From: Halomicrococcus gelatinilyticus
GTDB taxonomy: Archaea; Halobacteriota; Halobacteria; Halobacteriales; Haladaptataceae
Direction: 5' to 3'
DNA: 64,000 nucleotides
NCBI GenBank assembly: GCA_024227995.1
Contig: CP100465.1
Coordinates: 806,001 to 870,000 of the forward strand
In this document: piece by piece, positions 1 through 9,180 of the stretch
How the letters are laid out: the number at the start of each line of letters is the position of its first letter
How positions within the stretch are numbered: the first letter of the stretch is position 1
Program-made: the position numbers and the translations under genes
Notes under the pieces: model-generated
Database searches by the model: none
What the model was told of the DNA's origin: nothing
Seen by the model: only the letters and a program-made list of their open reading frames with translations

Positions 1-141
1 ACGGACCTGCTGTCGCTCGTGCCGTACCTGAACGCCAGGGTGACGGCCGACCGCATCGTCCCCGTCCACACGACGACGTACCTCCACGACCTCGGCCTCC
101 GCGTCGAGGAACGCGACGGCGAGCCGACACTCGTCCGGTAA
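1..141 (+). CDS. 3' end of an unrecognised protein (partial)
   Basis: An open frame enters at the left edge and ends at a TAA at 139-141, giving the last 46 residues of a protein that begins outside the window. The tail is a mixed hydrophobic and charged sequence ending EPTLVR, with haloarchaeal codon use. There is no diagnostic motif, so I cannot name the family. A tRNA gene follows about 100 bases downstream on the same strand. Confidence 0.6.
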   Translation, partial: TDLLSLVPYLNARVTADRIVPVHTTTYLHDLGLRVEERDGEPTLVR

Positions 142-244
142 CGCACGCGCCCGACGAACGCGCCCGTCCGGTCCACCGACGATAGCCCGTCGGCGTCCCG
201 GATACCGACAGTTCTTAGACGGGGCAGACGGAACATGGGAGCGA

Positions 245-327
245 GGTGGGATGGCAGAGCGGCCTATTGCGCCTGCCTTGAAAGCAGGTGGCGTCAAGCC
301 TCATGGGTTCAAATCCCATTCCCACCG
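245..327 (+). tRNA. tRNA-Ser (anticodon TGA)
   Basis: The sequence folds as a class II tRNA. The acceptor stem is ggtggga (245-251) against tcccacc (320-326), with discriminator G327. The anticodon stem is cctgc/gcagg around the loop cttgaaa, giving anticodon TGA. There is a long variable arm, and the T arm is atggg/cccat with loop ttcaaat. The 83-base length and the variable arm fit serine. CCA is not encoded. A TATA-like ttctta lies about 30 bases upstream (211-216). Confidence 0.95.
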
Positions 328-460
328 TCGACGTGCACCGCGCCGGACGAGAGACGGGCCGGGACCAGCGAACGGAGCCAGTGACGCGGCGGACAAGTCC
401 GCCGTTCGACCGTGAACCGCACAGCAGGAACTTTATACCGACGATGTGTCAAATGATAAC

Positions 461-874
461 ATGGACGAGTCGGCCGACGCCGTGAACCGCAGGCATTTCG
501 CCCGAGCTCTCGGTGCCGCGATCGTCGCGGGGCTCGCCGGCTGCACCACCCGCGTATCGCCGTTCTCGTCCTCCAGCGACCGAAAGCCGATCGGTCTCGT
601 CGTCCGGACATACCTCGAATCACAGCGGACGATCGAGGTCGTCATCGACGACCTCGACTCCGACGCGCGCTACCGGCAGAAGTTCACGCTGGTTCCCGGC
701 GACGTGATCCGCCGGCCGTCGATCCTCGAAGCCGGGACCTACGAGGTGCGCGTCCAGGTGAAAGACGAGATGTGGCAGTCGACGAAGTGGGAGATGGGCG
801 ACTGCCGGAGCGACGACATACACATCGAGCTCGGAACGGGCGGCATCGGCGTCGGCTCCACCTGCCACGAGTAG
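461..874 (+). CDS. Predicted Tat-exported lipoprotein of unknown function
   Basis: This 137-residue protein has a twin-arginine export signal near the N terminus (NRRHFARALG) followed by a hydrophobic stretch and a lipobox, LAGC. It is therefore probably folded in the cytoplasm, exported by Tat and anchored outside the membrane by a lipidated Cys. The rest resembles a small beta-sandwich (GTYEVRVQVKD) and has two further Cys. I see no enzyme motif. The ATG at 461 is preferred over a GTG at 446, because a TATA-like box at 432-438 lies about 27 bases upstream, as expected for a leaderless haloarchaeal transcript. The function is unknown. Confidence 0.75.
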   Translation: MDESADAVNRRHFARALGAAIVAGLAGCTTRVSPFSSSSDRKPIGLVVRTYLESQRTIEVVIDDLDSDARYRQKFTLVPGDVIRRPSILEAGTYEVRVQVKDEMWQSTKWEMGDCRSDDIHIELGTGGIGVGSTCHE

Positions 875-955
875 GGGAGTCGGCGACCCACCGGAGTCCG
901 ACCGGACGCCACGTCGACTGCACGTTTTTCCTGCCCACCGTGCGTAGCCACGCGC

Positions 956-2218
956 ATGGACGCCGCCGCCATCCGGGACGAACTCCCGGACTGCGAGGTG
1001 ACCGTAGTCGAACCGCCTGGCGGGACGCCCGTCGACCCCCGAGGGGCCGCGGAAGCGGCGGTCGCCGACCCGAACGGACCGCGCCTGCGCGACCGCGTCG
1101 GACCGGACGACGACGTCGCTATCGTCGTCACCGACGTGACCCGCGCGACGCCGGACGACGTGCTGCTGGACGTGCTGTTCGACGAACTCCGCGACGGGGG
1201 CGTCGACCGCGAGCAGGTGTCGATCGTGCTCGGTCTCGGCCTCCACCGTCCGATGACCGACGCGGAGATCGCCGACGCGCTCGGCGATCACGCCGACCTG
1301 GCGGCGAACCACGACGCCGAGGCGACGGTGACGGTCGGGACCGTCGACGGCTGCCCCGTGGAGCTGAACCCGACCGTCGCCGACGCCGACACCGTCGTGT
1401 CGACGGGGATGGTCGAACCGCACCAGTACGCCGGCTTCTCCGGGGGTGCGAAGACCGTCGTCATCGGCGCGGGCGGCGAGCCACTCATCCGGTACACCCA
1501 CGGTCCGGAGATGCTCGCGCGCGAGGGCGTCCGCCTGGGCCGCGTCGAGGGCAACCCCTTCCGGGAGACGGTCGACCGGGCAGGCGACGTCGCCGACCTG
1601 GACTTCTGCTGCAACGTCACGCACGGCTCGAGCGGCGTCCTCGGCGCGAGCGCGGGCGACCACCGGGCAGTCGTGCGCGACCTCGCCGCCACCGCCCGGG
1701 AGGCGCTCTCCGTCCCCGCCACCGAGAAGTACGACGCCGTCGTCGCCGTCGTCCCGTCACCGAAGGACGCCAACCTGTATCAGGCGACGCGAGCGGCGAC
1801 GTACGTCGTCCTCGGCGACCGCAACCCGCTGCGCGAGGCGCGACGCACCTCGAACGCGACCGGAGAGCGAACCGACCCGGGAGCGGGCGGCCGGGTGGTC
1901 CTCCCCGCGGCCCTCCCGGAAGGTGCCGGCGAGGGTACGGGCGAGCGGCGGTTCTACCGGCGGCTCGCGGAAGCGACCGACGCCGAGTCGCTGTCCCGGG
2001 AGATGCGCACGGGGTACGAACCGGGCGCACAGCGGGCGTTCGTCGTCGCCCGCGTGCTCCGCGACCACGACGTCGTCGTCGCGGGGAGCGAGTCGCCGGA
2101 CGTGGTCGAGGACTGCCTGATGACGGCGACGGACTCGGTCGGCGAGGCCGTCGACCCGGGGAGCGACGTGCTGGTCGTCCCGGACGCGCTGAACACGCTG
2201 CTCGTCGGCGAGGAGTAG
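956..2218 (+). CDS. LarA-family protein (lactate racemase N-terminal domain, DUF2088)
   Basis: This 420-residue protein has the LarA fold signature. An N-terminal domain (about residues 1-190) carries HQYAGFSGGAK, the HxxAGFSGGxK region that holds the lysine and histidines around the nickel-pincer cofactor in lactate racemase. The C-terminal domain covers about residues 220-420. LarA enzymes racemise 2-hydroxy acids with a nickel pincer nucleotide made by LarB, LarC and LarE. None of those genes is in this window, so substrate and cofactor loading are unknown. It may be one of the LarA relatives with a different 2-hydroxy-acid substrate. The gene stands alone, with start ATG 956. Confidence 0.8.
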   Translation: MDAAAIRDELPDCEVTVVEPPGGTPVDPRGAAEAAVADPNGPRLRDRVGPDDDVAIVVTDVTRATPDDVLLDVLFDELRDGGVDREQVSIVLGLGLHRPMTDAEIADALGDHADLAANHDAEATVTVGTVDGCPVELNPTVADADTVVSTGMVEPHQYAGFSGGAKTVVIGAGGEPLIRYTHGPEMLAREGVRLGRVEGNPFRETVDRAGDVADLDFCCNVTHGSSGVLGASAGDHRAVVRDLAATAREALSVPATEKYDAVVAVVPSPKDANLYQATRAATYVVLGDRNPLREARRTSNATGERTDPGAGGRVVLPAALPEGAGEGTGERRFYRRLAEATDAESLSREMRTGYEPGAQRAFVVARVLRDHDVVVAGSESPDVVEDCLMTATDSVGEAVDPGSDVLVVPDALNTLLVGEE

Positions 2219-2244
2219 CGGTGCGGACGTCGGAGCGACGCGAG

Positions 2245-2682
2245 CTACCAGCCGAGGTCCGCACGCTCCCGTTCTGCGTGCTCGACGGCCGCCGCGGTCC
2301 AGGGCGGCACGTCCTCGTTGCGGACCACAGCGTCGGCGGTGAACCACTGCACCGCCGCGACCTCCTCCTCGTCGCGGGGACGGGCGGTCCCCTCGCCGTG
2401 GCGCGCCAGGAAGACGACGTTCACGCAGGGGTCGTCGCCGGCGACGAACGTGCTGCTCTCGAGGTAGCGGAGGTCGTCGACCTCGACGCCGACCTCCTCG
2501 CGAACCTCGCGGCTGACCGTCCGTTCGAGCGCGTCCTCGGCCTCTCGCAGTCCCTCGACCGTGCCGCCCACGAGCGCGAGCGTGCCGGGAGCGTGCTCCT
2601 CGTGCTCCGCGCGCCGGACGAGCAGGAACTCGCCGTCGCGGACGACCGCAGCCTGCACGTTGACGACGTATCGTTCGTTCAC
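2245..2682 (-). CDS. Nudix hydrolase
   Basis: This 145-residue protein carries a Nudix box at about residues 44-66. It ends in the canonical REVREEVGV, whose glutamates bind the catalytic metal. The first conserved Glu of the GX5EX7REUXEEXGU pattern appears as Asp. Nudix enzymes hydrolyse a nucleoside diphosphate linked to another moiety. The substrate cannot be read from the sequence. It starts at GTG 2682 and sits convergent to the LarA-like gene, 26 bases away. Confidence 0.85.
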   Translation of the reverse strand: MNERYVVNVQAAVVRDGEFLLVRRAEHEEHAPGTLALVGGTVEGLREAEDALERTVSREVREEVGVEVDDLRYLESSTFVAGDDPCVNVVFLARHGEGTARPRDEEEVAAVQWFTADAVVRNEDVPPWTAAAVEHAERERADLGW

Positions 2683-2755
2683 GGGGACCTGTCGCTAGCC
2701 AGACGTCTTCAAGGTGACTGTCGGGCGGGACCGCCGACGAGAGGCAGACGCGTCG

Positions 2756-5494
2756 TCAGTCCGTGTCGGCGAGCGCGTCGTCGCCGCCGATGGCGTCGAG
2801 CACGCGGTCGTGGAACTCCTTGAGGACGGCGCTCTCGTCCTCGGCGAGTACGACGTCGCTGGCCATCAGCGTCGCGAGGCCGAACGCCCGCGGCGACGGC
2901 GACCCGACCTGCTGCTGGACGACCTCGACGTCGCCGGCCTGGACGTCGGCGAGCACGTCCTCGACGGCCGAGATGGCGAGCTTGTCCTCGATTATCTCGC
3001 GGTACGTCTCCTCGATGACCGCGAAGTCGTCGAGGTCCTGGGCGAACCCGAGCAGCATCTCGCTGGACACCTGCTGTTCGCTGGCGGACTTCTCGTACCC
3101 CTTGTAGCGCTTGAGGATCATCAGCGACCGCGTCGCGTTGATGCGGAAGTAGCGCTGGAGCAGTTCCGTCCCGTCGAGGGCGGCGCGCAGGTCCTCGCGC
3201 ACCGCCTCGGGGTCGACGTCCCGGAGGATGCGCGCGACGTCGACCTTCCGGTTCAGCGGCATCGAGACGGTGAAGCCGTTGTCCGCGACGGCGACCGAGA
3301 CGTTCGTGTTGGCGGCGTTGGCGCAGCGGTAGGCGACCAGTCGCGAGAGGCCGTCGTTGAACTTCCGGCCGTAGTTGGAGTGGACGTAGTAGTGGCGCTC
3401 GTACTCGTCGCGGTCGAGTTCCACCTCGATGGCGAGGCGGTCGTCCGTGCTGACGCTCTCGCTGCCGGCGTAGCGGGTCTGCTCGTCGAACATCCGCGTG
3501 ATGGCGCGGACGCTGTTCTCGTCCAGGGGGAACGTCCGGAGCCACACCCGCACCGCCGAGCGGCCGCCCTCCTCCAGGCGGTCGAGCAGGTCGCCCTGGA
3601 ACGAGAGGATGGAGCGACCGAGGTCGTAGGAGAGCGGCAGGCGCTCGGAGAACCACGAGGGGACGGTCGGCCTGGCACTCGTGCGGTCGACGTACACCTT
3701 CGACCCGCGGCGGTACTGGAACTCGTAGTGCTGGCCGCCGAGGACGAAGACGTCGCCCTTCTCCAGGGTGTCCAGATAGTTCTCGTCGAGGTCGCCGACC
3801 CACTCGTCGTCCGCCCGGGTGAACACGTTGCAGGAAAAGGAGTCGGGGATGGTGCCGATGTTGGTCATGTAGATGACCCGGGCGAGGCGACCGCGCTTGC
3901 CGATGAGGGGTTCCCCGACCGGGAACTCCTCGTAGTGGAACTCGCCGTCCGGCGGGTCGTTCTCGTCGCGCCACACCTTCGCGTAGACGTTCTTGTCCTC
4001 CAGGCCGTCGTAGTCGGCGGTGAGGTAGGCCATCAACGACTCCCAGGCCGCGTCGTCGAAGTTCCGGTAGGGGTACGCCCGGCGGAGCGTCGCCAGCACG
4101 TCCGCCTCGCGGCGGACATCGTTGATGGCCATGCCGTAGACGTGCTGGGCGGCGACGTCGCGGGCGTTCTCCGGGACGAACACGCGGTCGACGAACCCCT
4201 CCTCCGCCTTCTTGAGCATCACCGCACACTCCACGAGTTCGTCGCGGTCGAGCGCGATGACCCGACCAGTGACGGTCTGGCCGAGGCGGTGGCCGGCGCG
4301 CCCGACCCGCTGGAGCAGGGCGGCGACCGACTTGGGGCTGCCGACCTGCACCACGAGGTCGATGTGCGGCATGTCGATGCCGAGTTCGAGGCTGGTCGAC
4401 GTGGTGACGACGTCGAGCGACCCGTCCTTCAGTTGCTGCTCGACCGCCTGACGCGCCTCCTTCGAGAGGCTGCCGTGGTGACAGCCGGAGTTGTCCTCGT
4501 CGTACGCCGCGTAGCGCTCGCGGAGGTTCTGGAGGACGCGCTCGGCCCCGGAGCGCGTGTTCGTGAACACGAGCGTGTTGGTGTGGTCGGCGACGAGGTC
4601 GTGCAACTGCTCGTAGAATCGGTCCTGCACCACGTCCCGCGGCGTGTGGATGAGGTCGTCGGTCGGACAGCGCAACTCGACGTCGAACTCCCGGACGAAC
4701 CGGGTGTCGACGAGCTCGTAGTCGCGTGGCGGCCCACCGGGCGACTCGCGGCCGACGAGGAACTCCGCGATGTCGTCGAGCGGTTCGACCGTCGCCGAAC
4801 AGCCGATGCGGGTCGGCGACGACTCGGCGATGTCCTCCAGGCGTTCGAGGCTGACCGAGAGGTGGGTCCCGCGCTTGCCGTCCGCGAGGCTGTGTATCTC
4901 GTCGACGACGACGTACTCGACGGTCCGCAGTTTCTCGCGGAACTTCGGCGAGTTCAGCAGGATGGCCAGCGTCTCCGGTGTGGTGTTGAGGACGTGGGGC
5001 GTCTCCTTGAGCATCTTCTGGCGCTCGCTGTCCGCGGTGTCGCCGTGCCGGATGGCGTGGCGGACCTCGCTGACCGCCTCGCCGCGCTCCTCCATCCGCT
5101 CGCGGATGCCCGACAGCGGCCGTTCGAGGTTCCGGTGGATGTCGTTGGCCAGCGACTTCAGCGGGGAGACGTAGAGACAGTAGACGGAGTTCTCCAGGCC
5201 GTCCTCGCGCTCGCGCCTGAAGAGTTCGTTGAGGATAGCAGTGAACGAAGCCAGCGTCTTGCCCGACCCGGTCGGGGAGGCGACGAGCGCGTTCTCGTCC
5301 TCGTGGACGAGCGGGATGGCCTCGCGCTGGGGCGGCGTGAAGAAGCCGCCGTTCTCGGGGACGTACTCGCCGAACTGCTCGACCCACCACTCCCTGACCG
5401 CCGGTTCGAGAAGTTCGAGCACGTGCTCGTCGTCGAGGTCGACCGAGTCCGCGACGTCGAAGCCCTCGCGCGAAAGCAGCGCGCGTCCGTCCAT
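2756..5494 (-). CDS. lhr: Lhr-like superfamily 2 DEAD/DEAH-box helicase
   Basis: This 912-residue ATP-dependent helicase contains motif I ASPTGSGKT near residue 92, the DEIH box of motif II, SAT of motif III (GCSATV) and motif VI QRVGRAGHR. The long region after the two RecA domains matches the winged-helix and Lhr core found in archaeal Lhr proteins, whose usual length is near 900. The Lhr family translocates 3'-5' on single-stranded DNA and is tied to recombination and repair of stalled forks. Start ATG 5494 places the Q-motif region (PPQREAIPLVH) properly ahead of motif I. It is transcribed alone. Confidence 0.9.
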   Translation of the reverse strand: MDGRALLSREGFDVADSVDLDDEHVLELLEPAVREWWVEQFGEYVPENGGFFTPPQREAIPLVHEDENALVASPTGSGKTLASFTAILNELFRREREDGLENSVYCLYVSPLKSLANDIHRNLERPLSGIRERMEERGEAVSEVRHAIRHGDTADSERQKMLKETPHVLNTTPETLAILLNSPKFREKLRTVEYVVVDEIHSLADGKRGTHLSVSLERLEDIAESSPTRIGCSATVEPLDDIAEFLVGRESPGGPPRDYELVDTRFVREFDVELRCPTDDLIHTPRDVVQDRFYEQLHDLVADHTNTLVFTNTRSGAERVLQNLRERYAAYDEDNSGCHHGSLSKEARQAVEQQLKDGSLDVVTTSTSLELGIDMPHIDLVVQVGSPKSVAALLQRVGRAGHRLGQTVTGRVIALDRDELVECAVMLKKAEEGFVDRVFVPENARDVAAQHVYGMAINDVRREADVLATLRRAYPYRNFDDAAWESLMAYLTADYDGLEDKNVYAKVWRDENDPPDGEFHYEEFPVGEPLIGKRGRLARVIYMTNIGTIPDSFSCNVFTRADDEWVGDLDENYLDTLEKGDVFVLGGQHYEFQYRRGSKVYVDRTSARPTVPSWFSERLPLSYDLGRSILSFQGDLLDRLEEGGRSAVRVWLRTFPLDENSVRAITRMFDEQTRYAGSESVSTDDRLAIEVELDRDEYERHYYVHSNYGRKFNDGLSRLVAYRCANAANTNVSVAVADNGFTVSMPLNRKVDVARILRDVDPEAVREDLRAALDGTELLQRYFRINATRSLMILKRYKGYEKSASEQQVSSEMLLGFAQDLDDFAVIEETYREIIEDKLAISAVEDVLADVQAGDVEVVQQQVGSPSPRAFGLATLMASDVVLAEDESAVLKEFHDRVLDAIGGDDALADTD

Positions 5495-5554
5495 TCGAGT
5501 CCGGGTTGGCGTCGTGCGACCAAGAGGATTGTGACCCCGGAGTGAAAGTGAAAT

Positions 5555-6304
5555 CTACGCCCAGCGCAGGTCCGCGACGACCGGGAAGTGGTCGGAGGGG
5601 TGGGGTGGGTCAGTCTCGACCGTCCGGACCGCAGCGAGCTCGAACGCGTCGGTCACGAGGACGTGGTCGATTCGCTCGCCCGGCGTTCCGGTGAACCCGT
5701 GGAACGTGCCGGCCGGACCGTCGGCGGACCCGGCGACGTTCCTGGCGAGTCGGAGTCCGGCCGTCGTCAGCCAGTCCATCGCTGCCGAGTCGGGCGCGGC
5801 GTTGCAGTCCCCGACCACGATGGCAGGACGGTCGAGGGCGGCGACGTGCGTGGCGACCGCGAGCGCGCCCTTCCGCCGCGCCTCCGCTCCCGCGTGGTCC
5901 AGGTGCACGCTGAGGAAGCGCAGCGGTCGGCCGTCCAGTTCGAGGTCGACCCACGTGGCGACGCGCGGACAGTCGCCGTCCCAGCCGACGCTCGGCCGAT
6001 CCGGCGTCTCCGAGAGCCAGAACGCGCCGGCGTCGGCGCGGTCGAAGCGGTCCCGCCGGTGCGCGACCGGGGCGTGCTCGCCGTCGTCGCCGCCGTGCCT
6101 GCCGACGCCGAACCAGTCGTACGCCGGGAGGTTGCGGCGGAGGCAGTCGAACTGCGCGGGGAGGGCCTCCTGTAGACCGAGCAGGTCGGCGTCGAGACCC
6201 GTCAGGAGGTCGACCACCCGTTCGCGGCGGTGGGGCCACGCGTCGCCGCCGTCGTCGGGGGTGTCGTACCGGACGTTGAACGTCGCGACGCGACAGTCGG
6301 TCAC
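5555..6304 (-). CDS. Endonuclease/exonuclease/phosphatase-fold protein
   Basis: This 249-residue single-domain EEP protein has all core motifs in order: FNVRY near the N terminus, LQE with the metal-binding Glu, SVHLDH, GDCNAAP (the GD-x-N active-site motif), and DH pairs in RIDHVLV and PSDHFPV near the end. EEP proteins are metal-dependent phosphodiesterases or nucleases, and this size matches small haloarchaeal members of unknown substrate. The start is GTG at 6304 and no signal peptide is evident. The gene lies 60 bases upstream of the helicase on the same strand but need not be co-transcribed with it. Confidence 0.85.
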   Translation of the reverse strand: MTDCRVATFNVRYDTPDDGGDAWPHRRERVVDLLTGLDADLLGLQEALPAQFDCLRRNLPAYDWFGVGRHGGDDGEHAPVAHRRDRFDRADAGAFWLSETPDRPSVGWDGDCPRVATWVDLELDGRPLRFLSVHLDHAGAEARRKGALAVATHVAALDRPAIVVGDCNAAPDSAAMDWLTTAGLRLARNVAGSADGPAGTFHGFTGTPGERIDHVLVTDAFELAAVRTVETDPPHPSDHFPVVADLRWA

Positions 6305-6452
6305 GTCGACCCCTCCGCGAGATACGTGCGTGTCATGGCGTTCTGTCTGTCATCGCGTCCCATGTGGACGTCTGGCGGCGAGGTACTTCCGCGTCCCGAC
6401 CGTCCACCCCACGACCGAAGCTATTTTCGGCGGGCCGCACGGGGATTCTCAC

Positions 6453-7184
6453 ATGCGCATCACGTTCCTCGGCACGGGTAGCGCGATGCCGACCGGCGAA
6501 CGGTTCCAGACCGGCGTCCTGCTCTCCGAGGACGGCCGGCGACTGCTCGTCGACTGCGGCAGCGGCGTCCTCCACCGCCTCCAGCAGTCCGGCGCGGGCT
6601 ACGAGGACGTCTCGACGGTCCTGCTCACCCACCACCACCTCGACCACGTGGCAGACCTCCTCCCGCTGCTGAAGGCGCGCTGGCTGGCGGGCGAGGAGCA
6701 CCTGGAGGTCGTCGGTCCCGAGGGGACGAAGGCCCTGCTCGACGACCTGCTCGACGTCCACGACTACCTCCAGGACCGCGTCGACCTCCAGGTCCGGGAG
6801 GTCGGCGCCCACGAGTTCGAGGTCGCGGGCTTCGACGTCGAGGGGTACGAAACCCGCCACTCGCTGCCGACGCTCGCCTACCGGTTCGACGACCGGTTCA
6901 CGTTCAGCGGCGACAGCGAGGCGTTCGAGGGACTGGCAAACTTCGCCGACGGGTCGGCCGTGCTGGCCCACGACTGCTCGTTCCCCGACGACGTCGACGT
7001 GGCGAACCACCCGACGCCGGCGACGCTCGGCGAGGCGCTGTCCGGCGTGGAGGTCGGCCGCGTCTACCTCACCCACCTCTACCCCCACACGGACGGCCGC
7101 CAGGAGGAGATGCTCGACTCCATCGCCGAGTCGTACGACGGCGACGTGCGCTTCGCGGAGGACCTGCTGTCGGTCGAGCTCTGA
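6453..7184 (+). CDS. MBL-fold metallo-hydrolase, RNase Z-like
   Basis: This 243-residue protein has the metallo-beta-lactamase zinc motif THHHLDH (HxHxDH), an Asp in FSGDSE, and later His residues in LAHDCSF and THLYPH. The opening MRITFLGTGSAMP is typical of the RNase Z/ElaC-related branch, but it is shorter than true tRNase Z and lacks a clear exosite arm. The substrate is therefore open. ATG 6453 is chosen because a TATA-like ctatttt lies about 28-32 bases upstream. The gene converges on pelA with a single base between the stop codons. Confidence 0.85.
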   Translation: MRITFLGTGSAMPTGERFQTGVLLSEDGRRLLVDCGSGVLHRLQQSGAGYEDVSTVLLTHHHLDHVADLLPLLKARWLAGEEHLEVVGPEGTKALLDDLLDVHDYLQDRVDLQVREVGAHEFEVAGFDVEGYETRHSLPTLAYRFDDRFTFSGDSEAFEGLANFADGSAVLAHDCSFPDDVDVANHPTPATLGEALSGVEVGRVYLTHLYPHTDGRQEEMLDSIAESYDGDVRFAEDLLSVEL

Positions 7185-7185
7185 G

Positions 7186-8271
7186 CTACTGCAGTCGGTA
7201 GCGCAGCAGCGCGGCGATGCCGCCCAGGTTCCGCAGTTGCTCGCCGGGCGCGAACTCGCCGGAGAACACCGTCACCTCGCCGCCCTGGCGCTCGACGGTC
7301 GTGATTATCTCGTTGACGTCGACGTCCCACTCCCCCTCCTCGGCGTCCTCGCCGGTCGCGCCACGCTCGGTGCGCAGCTTCTCGTCGAGGACGAGCAGCC
7401 GTTCGACCGCGCCGAAGTCGGCCGCCTCCGCGACCTCCTCGACGCCGTAGGCGACCTTCGCCCCCTCGGCCATGCGGCCGGTGAGTTCGTCGATGAGTTC
7501 CGCCTCCTCCGCGATGCGGGTCTCCTGCTGGACCTCCGCGACCGCGCCGCGCTTCAGCACCTCGTGGACGCCGCGGTCGCCGACCGCGCTGGTGTCGACC
7601 ATCGTGATCAGGTCGTCGAGCTCCGGGTACTCGTCGGTGACGTGGGCGTGGGCGTCCTGCTTCGTGAACCCGGGGCCGGCGAGGATGATGGCGTCGACGT
7701 CGAGCCGCGACAGCACCGCGCCGAGTTCGTCGAACAGTTCGTCGCGGCCGCGGGCGTACTCGCCCTTGCCGGTCGTCCCCGTCAGCGACGCGTACTCCTC
7801 GGTGCCGTACTGGGCGACGGTGTGGACGTGGGCCTCGCCCTCCTCCACGGTGGCGATGGCGACGTCCGGTGAGTCGGTGGCTTCCACGGCGTCGTCGAGG
7901 CGGTCGAGCTGGTCGCGCTTCCAGCGCTTCTCGACGGTCAGTTCGTCGCGCTCCTCGACGTTGATGGTGTGGTGGAAGCCGAGCTGGTCCTCGCGCGAGC
8001 AGTCCTCGATGACGCCGCCGACCCGGACGCGGTTGGCGAACTTGTGGAACTCCACGCTCTCGACGTCGATGGTGACGTGCATGTGCTCGCGCTCGCCGCC
8101 CGTGTCGCGGGTCTTGTCGTCGTCGCGCTGGATGCGCCGGGTCGTGTCGCCGGAGACGAGGTCGCCCGGCTCCAGCAGGTAGGTGAGATGCCAGAGGTCG
8201 TCCAGGCTCTCGGGGACGAGCGTGATGCGCTCGCGCTCCCCGTCGAGGGACGTCCGGTCTTTGACTTGCAT
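7186..8271 (-). CDS. pelA: Pelota, mRNA surveillance and ribosome-rescue factor
   Basis: This 361-residue protein is collinear with archaeal Pelota (Dom34). The N-terminal Sm-like domain begins MQVKDRTSL. The central and C-terminal domains are related to release factor eRF1, with [11 protein letters not shown] in the middle domain. The GGQ of true release factors is absent, as expected for Pelota, which splits stalled ribosomes with ABCE1 rather than releasing peptide. The ATG at 8271 is preceded by GC-rich sequence without a clear ribosome-binding site. RqcH is encoded 0.9 kb upstream on the same strand. Confidence 0.95.
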   Translation of the reverse strand: MQVKDRTSLDGERERITLVPESLDDLWHLTYLLEPGDLVSGDTTRRIQRDDDKTRDTGGEREHMHVTIDVESVEFHKFANRVRVGGVIEDCSREDQLGFHHTINVEERDELTVEKRWKRDQLDRLDDAVEATDSPDVAIATVEEGEAHVHTVAQYGTEEYASLTGTTGKGEYARGRDELFDELGAVLSRLDVDAIILAGPGFTKQDAHAHVTDEYPELDDLITMVDTSAVGDRGVHEVLKRGAVAEVQQETRIAEEAELIDELTGRMAEGAKVAYGVEEVAEAADFGAVERLLVLDEKLRTERGATGEDAEEGEWDVDVNEIITTVERQGGEVTVFSGEFAPGEQLRNLGGIAALLRYRLQ

Positions 8272-8347
8272 GTCGACAACTGCGGGCCGGTCCGGTAAGT
8301 GCCCTGCTATTCTCGACCTCCCACAGCAGAAAACAGGTCGGAGCGGG

Positions 8348-9040
8348 TCAGACGACCGGGCGCCCCTCGTCGAGGTCCGGTTCGGTCCGGAGCCCCCGGT
8401 CGCTGGCCTCCGCGTACGAGGTCGCGTACAGGTATGCCGCGGTCACCTGTGCGTAGAACCCGACGAAGACGGCCGCCAGCCAGCCCAGCACCGGAACGGC
8501 GGCGAGCGCGCTCCCCAGCAGGCCGGCGACGAGCAGCACGCCCAGCGCGATGAGCCATCCGGTCGCGTACTCGCGGCGGGCCAGGACGGGACGCAGCGCG
8601 TCGAACTCGAACGCGGCACCGACGCGGCCGGACCGCGCGAGGCGAACGAGCGCCGCCGGCGCGACGTAGAGTGCGGCCGCGGCGGTCACGAGGACGAGTG
8701 CCGCCCCGACGAGCGTGGCGAGCGCGCCGACGAACGGCGCGCTGTCTGCCACCGCGACGCCGCCGCCGACGAACGCCACCGCGAGCACCGCCGGGACGAT
8801 TCCGTAGACGACGGCGACGACGAGCGCCTTCACCCCGTCGACCGCGAGCGCGCCCCAGTCGTCGAACACGGGCGGGTCGGTGTCGCCGTCGGCGACGCGG
8901 CCGAGCACGCGAAGCACGTAGCCCTGGACGAGCACGGCCGGTACGATCAGGAAACCCAGTGCGGACAGCAACCCGCCGACGAGAACCGTTCTCACCGCGT
9001 CGTCGCCGTCCGTGAGGTACGTGAGACTGTCTTCGAACAT
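8348..9040 (-). CDS. DUF4013 family integral membrane protein
   Basis: This 230-residue protein has about five hydrophobic segments (residues 18-45, 70-95, 100-135 and two between 165 and 210) and ends in a charged tail. The opening [19 protein letters not shown] and the organisation fit the DUF4013 family of haloarchaeal membrane proteins. Its function is unknown. The ATG at 9040 is used because it gives the family-typical N terminus; the frame stays open far upstream only by GC bias. A strong hairpin occupies the likely 5' leader (9051-9079). It lies between pelA and rqcH on the same strand. Confidence 0.75.
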   Translation of the reverse strand: MFEDSLTYLTDGDDAVRTVLVGGLLSALGFLIVPAVLVQGYVLRVLGRVADGDTDPPVFDDWGALAVDGVKALVVAVVYGIVPAVLAVAFVGGGVAVADSAPFVGALATLVGAALVLVTAAAALYVAPAALVRLARSGRVGAAFEFDALRPVLARREYATGWLIALGVLLVAGLLGSALAAVPVLGWLAAVFVGFYAQVTAAYLYATSYAEASDRGLRTEPDLDEGRPVV

Positions 9041-9050
9041 GATGTTCCCT

Positions 9051-9079
9051 CGATGCGCCGCCAGCAGCGGCGAGCATCG
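9051..9079 (-). promoter_or_regulatory. Hairpin in the 5' leader of the DUF4013 gene
   Basis: cgatgc (9051-9056) pairs with gcatcg (9074-9079) and gccgc (9057-9061) with gcggc (9067-9071). The loop is cagca and a two-base bulge lies on one side. On the minus strand a TATA-like ggttatgcc is centred near 9105, which would place the transcript start at about 9078. The mRNA would then begin with this hairpin, 10 bases before the ATG. The pairing is seen directly; its role is inferred. Confidence 0.45.
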
Positions 9080-9180
9080 TTCGTACCGACGCTGGCTGCG
9101 GGCATAACCGTTCTCGACCGGGAACTGACGTATCAGGCTTCGAGCGGGCCGATAGACGGAGAAACGACGGCCGCGGCGGG

